A DNA stretch of 64,000 bases from NCBI RefSeq assembly GCF_020497125.1, contig NC_059077.1:24126840-24190839 (forward strand), read 5' to 3'. This document shows, piece after piece, positions 33,700-46,607 of the stretch; position 1 is the first letter of the stretch; each line of letters starts with the position of its first letter. The stretch comes from Mauremys mutica (Eukaryota > Chordata > Testudines > Geoemydidae). The translations under genes and the position numbers were made by a program. The notes below the pieces were generated by a model. It was given only the letters and a program-made list of their open reading frames with translations, was not told where the DNA came from and searched no databases.

Positions 33700-35680
33700 A
33701 GACTAAGTATCTAAAGATTTTTCAACACATCCTAAAGGGCATTGAAAAGGTGTCTTCAGACATTGTACAAAAGTTATTCTCAATAAAACTCACATGAAAT
33801 AAAATAAACAGAAGGGGACCCAATACAGGAATAAGACTTTTCCTTTTAAAAAGAAAATTACGTGATCCCCTAGCTGTGATTTGGACAGCTGGCCTTCCTT
33901 CCCTAAGGACAAAGAATTCCCTTTGTATCTGCATTAATCTGCCATGCGACCCTCTGAAGGTGAGCTGAGAAATACAATCAGAACTTGGTTTCCATCTCCT
34001 TGGGGAGTTTGTCCTCATGATCCTGGGAAGCAAAATAAGTCTCAGATATTGCTCCAAAACTATTTCAAGTGGCTAGTGATTTCCCTGCCCCAAAGGAAGC
34101 TGGTCTTATTGTCTTCTCTTCACAACAGTGGCCCCTTCTGGGCCTCTTTAGGGTACTGGGGTTCAAGAATGGACTCTCCTGAGGTTCTACCACCATCCAC
34201 TGTATGGGATTTACAGTAGACTAGAAGGGTCTGTGTTTCTCCTGGGAGACCTGTTACAGAGGTGATATAAGGGGGAGGGAGCTGAGCCTGAAAGCCCTTT
34301 ACAACACCCTTGCATTTGCAGTGTTTGTGCTGTGTCCAGTATCCTCCATCCACAACCCAAGAGAAAGCAGAGACTGCTGAGCTCTGCAGTCAGGGACAAT
34401 GATTGCTGGTGTGGATTCCAGAGAATTCCATGATTTTCCATCTGGAACACTGCCCTTCCATCCCTGTTCCCAAGGGGACAGGGAGCTTCTTGCCATGAAA
34501 CCAACTATTCCAATCCTATCTCCTTTCCTGCTCAAGGGAAAGCAGCTGATGTGACCTCACACAGACTGGGCTAAGGTGGATGAGGGGACAACATGTCGCT
34601 CACAGAGCCATTGGAGGTCTCTAACCAGATGCTTGTGAGAGTGAAACAGGACTCACAGACCTTTCCTTTTGTCTTTGGCTTTCTCAAAACAGCTCTCTCT
34701 GCTGCTTTCCAGCTGTTGCAAACACCTCAGAGGGGAAGCAGAGCTGAGGGGACAATCTTCCCAAAAGGCAATAGCAGCCCTGGGACACGGTTGGAAGTCA
34801 GACAAATACATTGAGCCAAATGGTTAATCAGAAATTTGAAATAAGTTTGGAATTTCCCTTAGAAAAGCTCTTCAGCTGGGAAATCTATCTGTCCCTGCAG
34901 AGGCAGATTAAACTGGAGAGAACTTTAGGGGCCAGGCCATTTCCCAGCTGCCGGATCTACTTCTGCCCTCAAGCTGCAAAAAGCAAGCTGAAGTACCCAT
35001 TACAACTGATCTATGTATCTTAGTACAATAGAGAGCGGGTTAGGGACTGGGTGAAGGTATATGGCAACAGTTCTCTCAACTGTATTTTGTTAGTATAAGC
35101 CTTAGTGCTTTTTTAAAAATAGGAATTGGTGTCAGAGGAAATGAATTTCACACATATTACAGGAAAAATGTTATAGACTGGCACACAGTCATAACAGTAG
35201 CGCAACAGCGCAGAAACTTTGATCAAGCTCAACAATACTCAATAAAGTAATACTGCCTTGCATTAAGCTTTTCTGTATCATCTTAGAGGAATAGCTCAAA
35301 GAATAGTGTTGCACTGAAAATTCTTTAATTTTTAAAAAGTATTTGGTTAAGACTATTACATAGGTTCAAGCCTGGAGCATGTAAAAATGTGCTCTTTACT
35401 AGGCAACTTCAGCGCACATCAGCCTATTTAAACAACCAAAATGCTCTGTAAATGTATTTTAATTATTTTACAAACCCAGAGAAAGTCTTGTCATTTAAAA
35501 CCTGAGTTCACCATTCTCTCTCTCTTCTACAGAGCTGGTAATTTCAAACACTTTGATGCAAAAGAAAACCTTGAATTTAGGTCATTAGGAAAAATAAAGG
35601 AATATTTTGCCCATCTGGTATTATTAGACAGCTTAACCAGAATAACCAGTATTTATATTGCAACGAAAGAGATGCAAATG
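33700..35680. other. Intron 1, no feature identified
   Basis: About 2 kb of mid-GC sequence. Several overlapping frames of 70-110 codons on both strands (33722-35023) have no recognised domain. I see no splice-flanked exon and do not call a gene. Confidence 0.45.
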
Positions 35681-35689
35681 GAGTTTAAC

Positions 35690-35850
35690 ATGGAGGGTCC
35701 CAGAGCTCAGACTCCAGCCCTAGCCCAAATGTCTGCACAGTAATTTTTAGCCTTGGAGCCCGACCCCCGCGAGCCCAAGTTAGCTGCCGCAGGACAATCA
35801 TAGGCATGCGGTGAGTCTTTTATCCCTGTGTAGACATATCCTGAGTGACC
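35690..35850. mobile_element. Fragment of a short MITE-like repeat
   Basis: The words cagagctcagactccagccc, cgcgagcccaagttagctg and gtgtagacatatcctgagtg match a common turtle interspersed repeat. Ends are not resolvable. Confidence 0.5.
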
Positions 35851-36369
35851 TGTATTGAGGAACTTCATGTGATCAAGTACTGGGATCTACTTCATTGTTT
35901 CTGGTACCTCCAAGTCTGTGGGAATATAGATGTCTAGGGGAAAAACCCTTAAACTGATAAAAAAAAATGCGTCTATAGAAGTCTGGTATAAACAAGACTG
36001 GGTGATTAATAAGGGGTACCTATAATTTAATTATGTTCCAGGACTGATAATTAATCGTGGGAAAGCAATTTTCCCTCCAAAAGGGAGGTTTTTTGTCTCA
36101 CACCATATAAAAGAAAATTCAGGGAATGCAAACTGCTGGCTTCCCACCAGTTACATAAGAGAAACACAGAGAGGCCAGCTCTTTACCTTACATCAAGGTT
36201 GGTAATATATCTGTAATATATCTATTCTTTCCTGTACTCTCTATAGTGCTATACTAAACTCAGATTGTTAAACAACAGGCGTGAATGGAAACTTCAAGCA
36301 CAAATGTGCTTACTCAGTTTAAGTATAATGAGGAAGAAACGTGCTTTTAGACAAAGCAAGACTGGGAGA

Positions 36370-36480
36370 CTTGAGATCTCTATTCCAGTCACAGCTTTGC
36401 CATGAACCTCCCAAGAACTTGGGCAAATCACTTGCTCTCACTCTTTTGACAACGTGCAGAAAGCTAAGGAGGTGATGGGG
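36370..36480 (+). repeat. MIR-like SINE fragment
   Basis: tctctattccagtcacagct, tgggcaaatcacttgctctc follow the MIR order. The remaining flanks (35851-37289) show no other feature. Confidence 0.5.
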
Positions 36481-37289
36481 AATTAAAAGGCATGTTGGAA
36501 ATATGTATTCTTTATTAGCAGGCTTATGTATCATCCAGAGTAACAGTCTTCATGCTGTCCTAAAGCCTGCCTTTGGGGAAGCATAGGGGGCTGATGCCTG
36601 AACACATTTTTTCTAGTTGTTTTTGTATGAGTAATACATTTTAAATAATTAGCAGAAAGCAAGACTCCTGACAGGAAGTACAAGATGACACATCTGGATG
36701 TGAATAACCTCATAGGAAAAAAAATCCTGATGGAAAGCTAACAGCTGCAAAAAAAAAAAGAGGCTGACTAAAGTCAACTGCCCTATTTCCTAACAGAAAG
36801 GGGAATCAAGCAATTGGTGATAGAAGTAAGCCATTCAAATATAGAAGCAGTTACTGTACATGGAGCCCATATATTGAGTTTTTTAAACAGAAGAGAAATA
36901 AAAATGTTAATGTTAAAGATACTGACAAGCTAAAGTCACCTGTAATCAGTTACTGTAAAACAAAAATGTTTAGAAAAAAGTACTGTATCATCTGAAAAGT
37001 TCTACTCACTGTTCTTGCTGGATCAAATATGTTTCCATTGTATTGCAATTATTAATATTGCTGGGTACAGGAGCCTATTTCAAACACTAATTATTCTGAT
37101 GGGCCAATAGAGCGCAAGAATTTTTATTCCTTTTCCAGAACAACAAAACAGTCTGGTGAATGAGGTTTTGACTAATGCTTCTCTGAGTGCTTGTATTACT
37201 TGCTGGTAAGAACTTTTAAAGTAATAATGGTCTTATTTTAGATAGACCTGTCACAACAGGAATTCTAAATATCTTAACAATACTTAGAT

Positions 37290-37553
37290 CAGGGGTCCCA
37301 ACGTGGTGCCCATGAGCGCCGTGGCACCTGTGGGGGCATCTAAATGCGCCTGCGTCCTGGCCGGCGGGCGAGCATCCGCCGAAATTCAGCAGCATTTTAG
37401 CGGTGACGCCTCTAGATGACACCGCTTGCTGCCGACAAGCGGCATCATCCAGAGGTGTCGCCGCCAAAATGCCGCCGAATTTCGGCAGATGCTCGACCAC
37501 CGCCACGGTCCTTCGTCTGGCGCCTGTCAGACGAAAAAGGTTGGGGACCACTG
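37290..37553. mobile_element. hAT MITE, single hairpin unit
   Basis: The left end is caggggtcccaacgtggtgcc and the right end ggttggggaccactg; the flanking duplication acttagat is perfect (37282-37289, 37554-37561). It is the opposite orientation of the family seen at 25922, with one hairpin unit (gcctctagatgacaccgctt ... catcatccagaggtg) instead of four. Confidence 0.9.
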
Positions 37554-37561
37554 ACTTAGAT

Positions 37562-39235
37562 TATGCAGTGATGACAGGTATATTAGAAATCCTTAGGCAG
37601 AATATTCAAGTTCTATTTAAAGCCTTTTAATTATTTTTGGTAAACAATATTCAATTAAGTCTGTTGGGTCAGCTCATTCCTTGCTGGTCAGAGAAATGAA
37701 CGTATGAGGTTTCTGCTGATTCTTCTGATCAGTATTTAGGTCTCCAGGCATTACCTTTAGTATTCCTATTTTTTATGTCTATGTGGAATTTGCAATCCAT
37801 ATCATTAGTTCTGTTTGCATTTCTCCAGTCAGAGTTCTGTTCATTTGTACTAACACCATTTTAAGCAGAGGGCTTCATTTCCAGTCCAAGGTAGGTATGG
37901 ATCACCACGCATTCCATCAAGTGTACATGCCTATGTGGGAACTGGAAAGAAGTCCCTGAACTACAATAGCTATAACTACAATTGTTATCTTAGTACTTAG
38001 TGTTACCAGCACTCAGACATCAAGAAATAAAAACAAGCTATTTACAGGATCCACAGTGCACTGCCAACTTTAACTACACAAGCAGGAAGATATCTAAACA
38101 GTTCTTCCTCCAGATTTTGATTGCCTTTAAAATCGTACCAGCTAAAATCCTAGGCCTTAAAGTTCAGAACAAAAAAGAGAAAGTTTCTTTATCTAGTAAC
38201 TGTCTCAAAGATGGCTTCTACTAGAAAGCATACGTAAAAAGTATTTTAAGTCTGTAAAACGGGCCAATTCTGGTTAACAAGTTTTAAAAACATAACGGCA
38301 TATTGGATTCTACAACCTGGGTAATCTGTGGATTTCATTAAATTCAAAAAGATCATTCAATCCAGATCAGATAGATATAGTACTGCTTAGATATATCTAT
38401 TTTAAAAAAGCTAGCAGAGACTTCAGGTACTAAACTCTGAAATCCTTCATAAATGATAACACTTGAGTGATGGAGCATATTAACTACTGAATGTTTTGGG
38501 CCTTTCAAGGTGAACAGTACAAAGACAAGAGTAAAGACCAGAATGTTCAAATGCTTTAAAAGGCTTGGCTGTTCAAATAGGCTGAATACTGCACATACAG
38601 AATATTTACGATACCATACTGAAATAATATAAATTAAAAGCTATGGTTTACAGAGCACCTGTAGGCACCCACAAACAGCTGGCTGATCACGGTACTAGAT
38701 TTCAGCCTCGTTCCAGAGTGTACATTACAAGGAGCTTAAAGACCTACTGAGCAGCTGGAAGTGAGCCAGCCTAGGCGCTTCTAGTATGGGCTGATGCTAT
38801 ATAGGAGGAAAAGAAGAAAACAGCAAGAGGAACATCTAAAGGACAAGGAAACATGACCATCAGTCAACATAGCCAAAGGAGAGGGAGACATACAAAGAGT
38901 AAGGAAAGTGAAATGGGGAAAGGGACCAGATAGAGAAGTAGAATAGGGGGAGATGGAAAAGAGTGAACAAACTGATTAATGCAATGAATATATCCTCTTT
39001 GAAAAAAAGTTCACAGTTTTCTACATAAGCAACTGTAGTAACTGTCACAGGGATGTTATGATTGCAATTGTAACACTATGAAAAACACAAGAACTCTTGC
39101 TCTAATAGCCAAAAATATCTGATGGCTTATACTCAAATATGAGAATGGCTAACTGCTTGCTGGGGTCAGTGGGTAATTTGAGCTTCCTCTGAATCAACTA
39201 TGGGACACCAATGAAGACAGAATATCTGACTAGAT
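37562..39235. other. Intron 1, nothing recognised
   Basis: About 1.7 kb, AT-rich, no recognised repeat end or exon. Confidence 0.5.
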
Positions 39236-40727
39236 CAGGGGTCAGCAACCTATGGCACGCCGATTTTTAATGGTACACTGCTGCCTGCGGGGGTCCCGGC
39301 TGGGACCCAGGCAGGCATCAACCTGCCCAACCCAGCCTACTCTTCTCTGCCCCCCACTCACCACTCTCTCCTGCGGGAGCAGGGAGAAGAAGCTTGGTCC
39401 TGCTGGCTGCTGCTGCAGGGCAGCCTCCACCAGCAGCCAAGATCCCTCCTCCCCCGCCTCTTCCCCCAGCATGCTGGGTTCCTGCCCCTCCTCCTCTCCC
39501 TCCCTTTGGCGGAAGAGCTGATGGCCCTGGAGAGGGAGGGGGAGAAGCGGAGCCAGAACCACGCTGCTCCAGAGAAGAGGCGGGGATGGGGCCTTGGGGA
39601 AGGAGGGTGGAATCAGGGCATGTCCCCTCCAGCCCCCTGCCGTGAGCCACTCAGGGCAGGGGGGCTGGGGGTGCTGGCTGGAGTCGTGGGGGTGCTCCCA
39701 GCCTCCTGCCCTGACTTCTGAACCACCCCCACACCCTCTGCCCTGAGCCCTGAACCCCCCAAACTCCCCCAGCCCTCTGCCCTGAGCCCTGAACCCCCCA
39801 AATCCCTGCCCTGAACCCTGCACCACCCTCACACACACCAAGCCCCCTGCCCCCGCAACGATCCCAGACCTGACTCCAGTACCTCCCACACATACCCAGC
39901 TCCCCCACACTCCCTGCCCTGACTCCTGCACCCTCCTCCCACACCCCATCTCACTGCCCTGACTCCTGCACCCTCCTCCCACACCCCCATCTCACTGCCC
40001 TGACTCCTGCATCCTCCTCCTGCACACACACCCCCACATTCCCACCTGCACCCCTCATACTAAATGGGAGCTGCCCAGGTAAGTGCTTCACAACCAAACC
40101 TCCTGCCCCAACCCTGAGCCCCCTCCCTCATTCTAGCTCCTGGCCAGACCCTAAACCCCAACCCCCAGCCTGCTCCTTCACCCCCAGCCCTGTGCTCAGT
40201 GCACTCCCACCCTCAGCTCAGTGCAGAGAGGAAGAGAATGGGCTAAAACCAGGGAGAAGGTAGGTACCCACTCTATGTGGGCAGGGCCAGGACCGCAGAC
40301 CGGCAGCAGGCTGAGTGGGGCCAGAAGCCGGGACCCTAGCTGGCAGGAGCCGGCGGATAGAACCCCAAACCGTCAACTGGTTGAGCAGCAGTGGGCTGAG
40401 CTGCTCAGCCCACTGCCGGTCTGGGGTCCCGGCCCTCAGTCCCGCTCAGCCCACTGCCAGCCTAGGTGAATGGAACCCCAGGCCGGCAGTGGGCTAAGCA
40501 GGCCGGCGGCGTAAGATCAGCATTTTAATTTAATTTTAAATGAAGCTTCTTAAACGTTTTGAAAACCTTGTTTACTTTGCATACAATAGTTTAGTTATAT
40601 AATATAGAATCTTATAGAGAGAGACCTTCTAAAAAACATTAAAATGTGTTACTGGCACACAAAACCCTAAATTAAAGTGAATAAACGAAGATTCGGCACA
40701 CCAATTCTGAAAGGTTGCTGATCCCTG
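39236..40727. mobile_element. hAT-type non-autonomous element, 1,492 bp
   Basis: The ends caggggtcagcaacct and aggttgctgatccctg are inverted repeats with one mismatch. The flanks gactagat (39228-39235) and gactaaat (40728-40735) match at 7 of 8 bases. The interior is very GC-rich, without a transposase, and includes a minisatellite. Long open frames inside are a by-product of its composition. Confidence 0.88.
39755..40045. repeat. Minisatellite in the hAT element
   Basis: Two tandem blocks are visible. One has units like tctgccctgagccctgaacc-cccc (39738-39800). The other has units like cactgccctgactcctgcac-cctcctcccacacccc with a period near 44 bp, repeated about three times (39912-40030). 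Confidence 0.75.
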
Positions 40728-40759
40728 GACTAAATGGACCAATAATCTGGTCCATTGAT

Positions 40760-40950
40760 AGTTGGCATTTATTTAGCACTTTTCAAGGGACCTCAAAGCA
40801 CTTTAAGAATTAACTGATTCTCAGAGAACCCATGTAAGGCAGGCATCATTTATCCCCTATTTCACAGACACAGAAGTAATTTACTCAAAATTACAGTACT
40901 GGTTGGCGTAAAGAAATTGGGTTTTGATTAAGTCCTGTGCTTTAGCTACA
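40760..40950 (+). repeat. MIR/LINE2-like fragment
   Basis: tttatttagcacttttcaag, ctcaaagcactttaagaatt, taaggcaggcatcatttatc and cccctatttcacagacacag follow the order of a MIR-type consensus. Confidence 0.55.
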
Positions 40951-42371
40951 AAACTATTCTTCTCTTTGACAGTTGCTGATGTAAATAGTTCCTAATGTCT
41001 CATTGCCAGAAACGTCTGTAGCTAGTCAACAAAATTAAGCATAATGCTATTACTGAGCTAATCTTAACTTCTTAAGAAAAATGTTACAAGTCAAATACAA
41101 AAATTATGAAGGTCCTGTAAAGAGGTTTTGCACTTGTAAAAAAAAAATGCAGTAGTTTTATTAATTACGGCAAAACAATCCCAGGTAGACCGAGATTAGT
41201 CCTAATTTTCACGTTGTCCCAAGAGTGTCATTAGGCTGGCTGTTTTAATTCTTTTGAGTAACTTTCTAAACGCTGAATCAAAGCAGTGTATTTTTTCTAA
41301 AATGGACAAAAATCATTATTAAAATGTAATGATATTCTAACATTTTCTTAATTCTTTACTTCCTTCCCAATTTATTGTCTTAAATTATTAAAGTGCATGT
41401 TAACACTTGTTTCTTTAGTTTCCTAATTGTTATAATTTTAGATTTTACATAGTTTTTCACTATGAAATTTCATGTCAAGAATTGAATTTGATATTAAATT
41501 GCCACAAAGCTGAAATGTTCTGCTAAGGTATACTCCTCCATCAGGATTTGCAGTTTGAGGTCATTAGAACTTGTGCTCCAAAGTTATTTGATAATTTTAG
41601 CAAGTGTATAAAAAATTCACAATAACTGTAAAGCATTAAAAAGCTAAATAAAATTATTTCTAACACTGAAACAATTTTGTTTTTAATTTACAAAGATTTT
41701 ATGCCATTAAGTTTAATGAAAATGTTATTTTAACCACTGGTGTTGCACACACTTATGCATATGCTTAAAGCTAAGCACATGAGTAGCCCAACTGAAGACA
41801 GCAGGACTATTCATGCTACTAAAATTACACACCTGCTTAAGTGGTTGCAGAATCAGGACCTTAAATCTTCAATATTTTTGCGTATAGCACTTTTGTAAAA
41901 TTCAAATAAGATACTCTTCCAGTTGTGGCATTTAAAAAGAGGCCAGCATTTATAATTTAGTTCATTATAAAAGCTAATCTAGAATTGCAGTAGCACAAAT
42001 TTTCAAATCAATTTTGTTAAGCTTCAAAGTGACTGGGATTGCTCCATTCTGATTTTTAAAATATGGCATTATGGTAAGTTTTCAGCTCTGGATGCAAAGA
42101 TTTTGGTAGAGTGGGAAATGCAAATAACTCTTCAAACAATCTTAAAGTCTATAACTGCTACAGTTGCCTTTCCAGGAAGAATTCCAGTATTGCCCTATTA
42201 ACTTAAATTTCTATCCAGAAGCTGTTTGTAAGAAAGCAAAGTTACTGAACAGGAATGTGTCGGAGGAATCCAAGCATATTGCCTTTATTTATCTGCACTC
42301 TCGAGTGCCTGTGTTGGTGTCATGAGCCCCCAGGATCCATCTAGAAGGCAATTGTTAGAGCCATCCACACA
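40951..42371. other. Intron 1, no firm feature
   Basis: AT-rich. A stretch at about 41745-41865 with gcttaaagctaagcacatga and cacctgcttaagtgg is a common old sauropsid repeat whose class I cannot name. Confidence 0.45.
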
Positions 42372-42787
42372 CAGTAGAACCTCAGAGTTATGAACATCAG
42401 AGTCATGAACTGACCGGTGAACCACATACCTCATTTGGAACCAGAAGTAGACAATCAGGCAGCAGAGACAAAAAAAAAAACAAAAAGAAAAAAACAGCAG
42501 CAAGTACTATACACTACAGCACAGTACTGTGTTAAATGTAAACTACTAAAAAAAAGGGAAGTTTAAAAAAATATTTGACAAGGAAACTGTTTCTGTGCTT
42601 GTTTCATTTAAACTAAAATGGTCAAGAACAGCATTTTTTTTCTGCGTAGTAAAGTTTCAAAGCTGCATTAAGTCAATGTTCAGTAGTAAACTTTTGAAAG
42701 AACCATAACGTTTTGTTCAGTTACTAACTCTGAAATGTTTGTAACAACCTCTATTCCCACAGTGTTCGTAATTCTGAGGTTCTACTG
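42372..42787. mobile_element. 416-bp Tigger/mariner-like MITE
   Basis: The ends cagtagaacctcagagttat and taattctgaggttctactg are inverted repeats. TA lies outside the right end; the left flank is CA, possibly a mutated TA. The interior is AT-rich and non-coding. Confidence 0.78.
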
Positions 42788-42799
42788 TACACTCTTTAA

Positions 42800-43036
42800 G
42801 GCTGTGTACACACTACCACTTCCATCATTATAAATTATGTCACTCAGGGGTTTGAATACCCCCCCAAGTGAAGTAAGTTACACCAACCTAAGCACCGGTG
42901 TGGTCAGCGCTATACCACCACTTGTGGGGGCTGGAGTAATTCAGTCGACAGGAGAAGTCTCTCCCATCATCTTAGAGCATCTGCACTATCAGCTGTACAG
43001 CACCCTACTCCTGTAAGCTTTGTGTGTAGCCATAGC
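42800..43036. mobile_element. MITE with inverted ends (ggctgtgtacacac)
   Basis: ggctgtgtacacactac at the left and gtgtgtagccatagc at the right face each other. Inside are caggggtttgaata-ccccc and ggtgtggtcagcgctat, words shared with a very common turtle MITE. A decayed copy seems to lie at 45500-45670. Confidence 0.6.
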
Positions 43037-46000
43037 TATAGACCCAAATGTCTGGTGCAAGCATATGAGTGACTGCATTACCAATCACCAAAGAAAAATA
43101 CCATTTGATAACTGAAGCAGCATAGTGAGGCTTGAGGAACTCAAGTGACAGGCAAGTAGCCTTTTCTCCTCCAATGTGAATTGCTCAAGTGGATCTCCAC
43201 TCTTGGCAGTGACCACAGAAAGCACGTGAAGAGCATTTAAAGACTGAAGGACTGTACTTCCAAACAGGATTAGACTTCGCTTCTAAATCAAGAAAGCAGT
43301 GTTAAGTGAAGGATAACTGTAGTTCCTCACAAAAACTTTAAGAACTTCATTCACAGTCTGTTGAAGAGGCACCACACATGCATAGAGCCCCGATAGCCAA
43401 AAGCTTCAGTTTATAACTGAACCACAAGGCTGCATTTGTACTTCTTAGGTGAGCTAACACGTCTGCCAGGCATTTGGTAAAGTCTTAGAAAGCCATTAGC
43501 AAAGCGAAACAGAAATACCTTTTATTGGTAGTAATCATTCCCTATTCATAATCTGAGGTACTTCCTGTGTGAAGCTTTACTTAAAGAGGACTCTCAGGTA
43601 AACAACCCTAAACCAGTCCTTTGAACTCAATAAGAGATAGCAGTAGCAATTATGTGACATTTGAACCTCAGAATGAATTTGCTCAGCTTTCTTTAGTCTA
43701 ATAGAGAGACAGATCTTTTATCTTTAAAATTAGAAGAACTGGGAGTAAGTATTTCCCTGATACTGGTGCAGGACTTCAGTTTCTCCTACTTTGTTTAGAA
43801 AAGAAACTTTCACCTCAGCATTTTCATATCGGAGTAGGATAGGAAACTATACAAATTGAACACAAAAATCAAGTACTTTTATTTCCATTTTCAACACCCA
43901 ATTCAAATTAATTCAACTACAGAGAAGAAAAGCAAGATTGTCCCTGAAAAGGTAGATTTAGTCTGATCTACTTCAGGGTTCTGGGCTCACCATCAAAATT
44001 ATTATCCAGTAGCAGATGCTGCAGGTAGGCGGTCTTTCTTGGAAGCTCCTGCAATGTTCTCCTGATTGAGATTGGTGGGACTACTGATGCCCTTGATATA
44101 CTAAAGACTGCACCACTGACATTAATGAGAACTGAATGATTAAATCCCATGGAATGCTTTGAGATGCATACATAGTTCTAAAAATCCTACTAATGCCGAG
44201 AGTTAGTTACTAGTTTGTAAATAGATATCAGAGTTTATACATCCCCTGTACGGAGCCCTTAGCCACTACATACTGTTCTTGAATATTGGATAAAACTGAT
44301 AGCAAACCAAGTTTATAATTAGACACAATGAAGAGCTAGAACAGGAAGCCTAAAGTCTAGTGTCTTTATTTTTGCTCATTCATGTCAAATCCTTAACTCA
44401 TTGAAGGCTTTTCTTCCTGAGATGACAGGAAACTGGATTAAGGATAAGATGACAACCATAATTTCCTCAGGTTGTGAAGTCACCTACCATAGAGCAATGA
44501 AGTTCGCATACATATGTCCAACATGCAGTTAGTTATCTCCAGAAAGCACTTGCTTGACAGGATTTATTTACCCCATATAAGACACATTCAATAAGGAGCA
44601 AAAAATAATCTTGAGTACATTTTTAAGACCACCATCACTAAATAGTGAAAGTGATTAATTCCACTGTTCAAGATGATGGAAATGTTAGAGGTAAGTAGAA
44701 TGGTAAAAGTTAGAGGATTTCTCCTTTTTACAACCATTTGGGTTTTAAAGGGATAGTTACAGGAAGGTAAATGCTTGAGTAAACATTTAAGTACATAACA
44801 TACGGAGAGGTCATGGAAACAAAGGAATGGGAAGAAATTTAATACAATTAGTTTGTCAACAAATACAAAAGTGCACTCATCCATGTACAGAGCTTAGTGT
44901 GGCACCACAGCACAGTAGGAGAGGCTGGAATGGGCATGTGCCCTTTTTTGGGGGCTGCTTTTTTTTTTTTTTTTTGGAACAAATGATAAAGAAAGCCTGA
45001 AAGGTTTTTCTTTACAAAATGTTTTCATATGTGTTTAATTTACATTAGAAATTCAGGTCCCATCTAGCTTGAAAGACTGATAACTGGAGATTTAGTGAAA
45101 TGATGACAAAGGCCAAGAATGTAAAAGCCGAACAATGACAGGAAAAAATTTGAGTCACACAGTTTAAAAAATGGTTAAAAAGCATTTAACTTTAATGATT
45201 AAACAATGGACAAAGAAACATTAAATATTCAGGGTAAAATTTTCAAAAGTGACTTCCACTGAAAGGCAGTGGGACTGAAGAGTGTGACTCAGGCACTCTC
45301 AAAACCTCTTTGCCACATAAGTTAAGGCAAAGGATCACAAAAAAACATCCTAAATGATCCCCAATATTACCTCCAGCAAAAGGGAAGACCAGACTTGACT
45401 TTCCTGATATTTCTAATGTAATATTCAAGCAGGAGAAAACACTATTCACACCACCTTTAAACAGTTTATTGTGGCTATGTCATTTCTCCCTGTGAAGTCA
45501 GAATCACTTAATGTTAATTACTCCAGCCCGTGAGCATCGGTAGCTGTGTTGTCAGGAAAAGCTCTCCCGCTGACATAGCATACCCACACTGGTGCGTAAA
45601 TTGGCATAAATTAGGTTGCTCGGGGAGGTGGCTAATTCACACCTCTGAGCGACAATGTATGTCAGCCGTAGCCAAAGTTCTTTCTTGAACTTCAACAGTG
45701 ACTCTTGAAATGCTAATATTAACAATTCTGCTCTCTGGACAGGAAACGATATGATAAAATGGAAGAGACAGGTTATAAAGTTGTTGCAGTTAGGCATATA
45801 GGATTTCCATGCAGGACAACTAGGAAAGAGAACTTCTCCCGTATAAGTACTTCCCCATCCTGAATTCTGCACTTCCATCTCATTCAGCTATACAGACAGG
45901 AAGTAATAAACTGTCTCTTGATCTGATCAATGTAGACCATTTCTCAATTTAAAAAAAAGGTTCTATCCAAAAGGTGAACCTTGGATATTCAGTCAGAACA

Positions 46001-46545
46001 TTAAACATGTATAAAAAACCAACAGTAAGCTTTTCAAGGCAGAAAGGTGTGTAAACAAAAGTACTATGCCCGAGGAAGTGATGTCCTTACATACTTCAAA
46101 GAGGTCATATCTGAAAAAGGAAACAGTAATGATTAAGTCCTAAACTACATTACTCCATGTTCATCCCCTCAGCATATTTACTGAGATTTCTGTTTACTTT
46201 CTCAGGTTTAAGAAAAAACATGCAGAGCCAATCAAAAGTAAAACCTGACAACTTTAGCAAAGCAAACAGAAAATTCTACAAACAGAAGAAAATTCAAGGA
46301 ATGGGAACATCCAAAATTAGAAGCCTGGGACACAAGGTAAGAGGAATTTTTGGTAACGTAGCGCACAAGCCCCTTTTAACACATACATGTACATAGCAAA
46401 GTCTTAAATCAATCTTGAAAATCATAACTAAGCCCTTACTTGCCCTGTCTACTAGAGGAATTTCTCAGCTGGAATTATACAGCTATACTAATGTGGATGC
46501 TCTTATCCTGGCACAAGAGTGCCTTTTTCCAGTTTAGTTTATGAC
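43037..46545. other. Intron 1, mostly unremarkable
   Basis: 3.5 kb without exon or coding motif. It holds a 20-base T run near 44950 and a probable decayed MITE at 45500-45670 (ctctcccgctgacatagca, ctaattcacacctctgagcg). Confidence 0.45.
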
Positions 46546-46607
46546 GGGGTAGGCAACCTATAGCACAGGTGCCGAAGGCAGCACGCAAGCTGATTTTCAG
46601 GTTGGGA
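46546..46607 (+). mobile_element. 5' end fragment of a hAT element
   Basis: ggggtaggcaacctatagca, caggtgccgaaggcagcacg, caagctgattttcag match the first 60 bp of a common hAT family of turtles; it breaks off where the PLE begins. Confidence 0.55.

Noticed and set aside
33722..35023. Cluster of 70-110-codon frames on both strands in intron 1
   Set aside because: I looked for zinc-finger, KRAB and retroelement motifs and found none; no consistent frame, so no gene called.
39242..39982. 246-codon Gly-rich minus-strand frame
   Set aside because: It lies entirely inside a hAT-type element and its minisatellite; repeated GSGQ-like words come from tandem DNA units.
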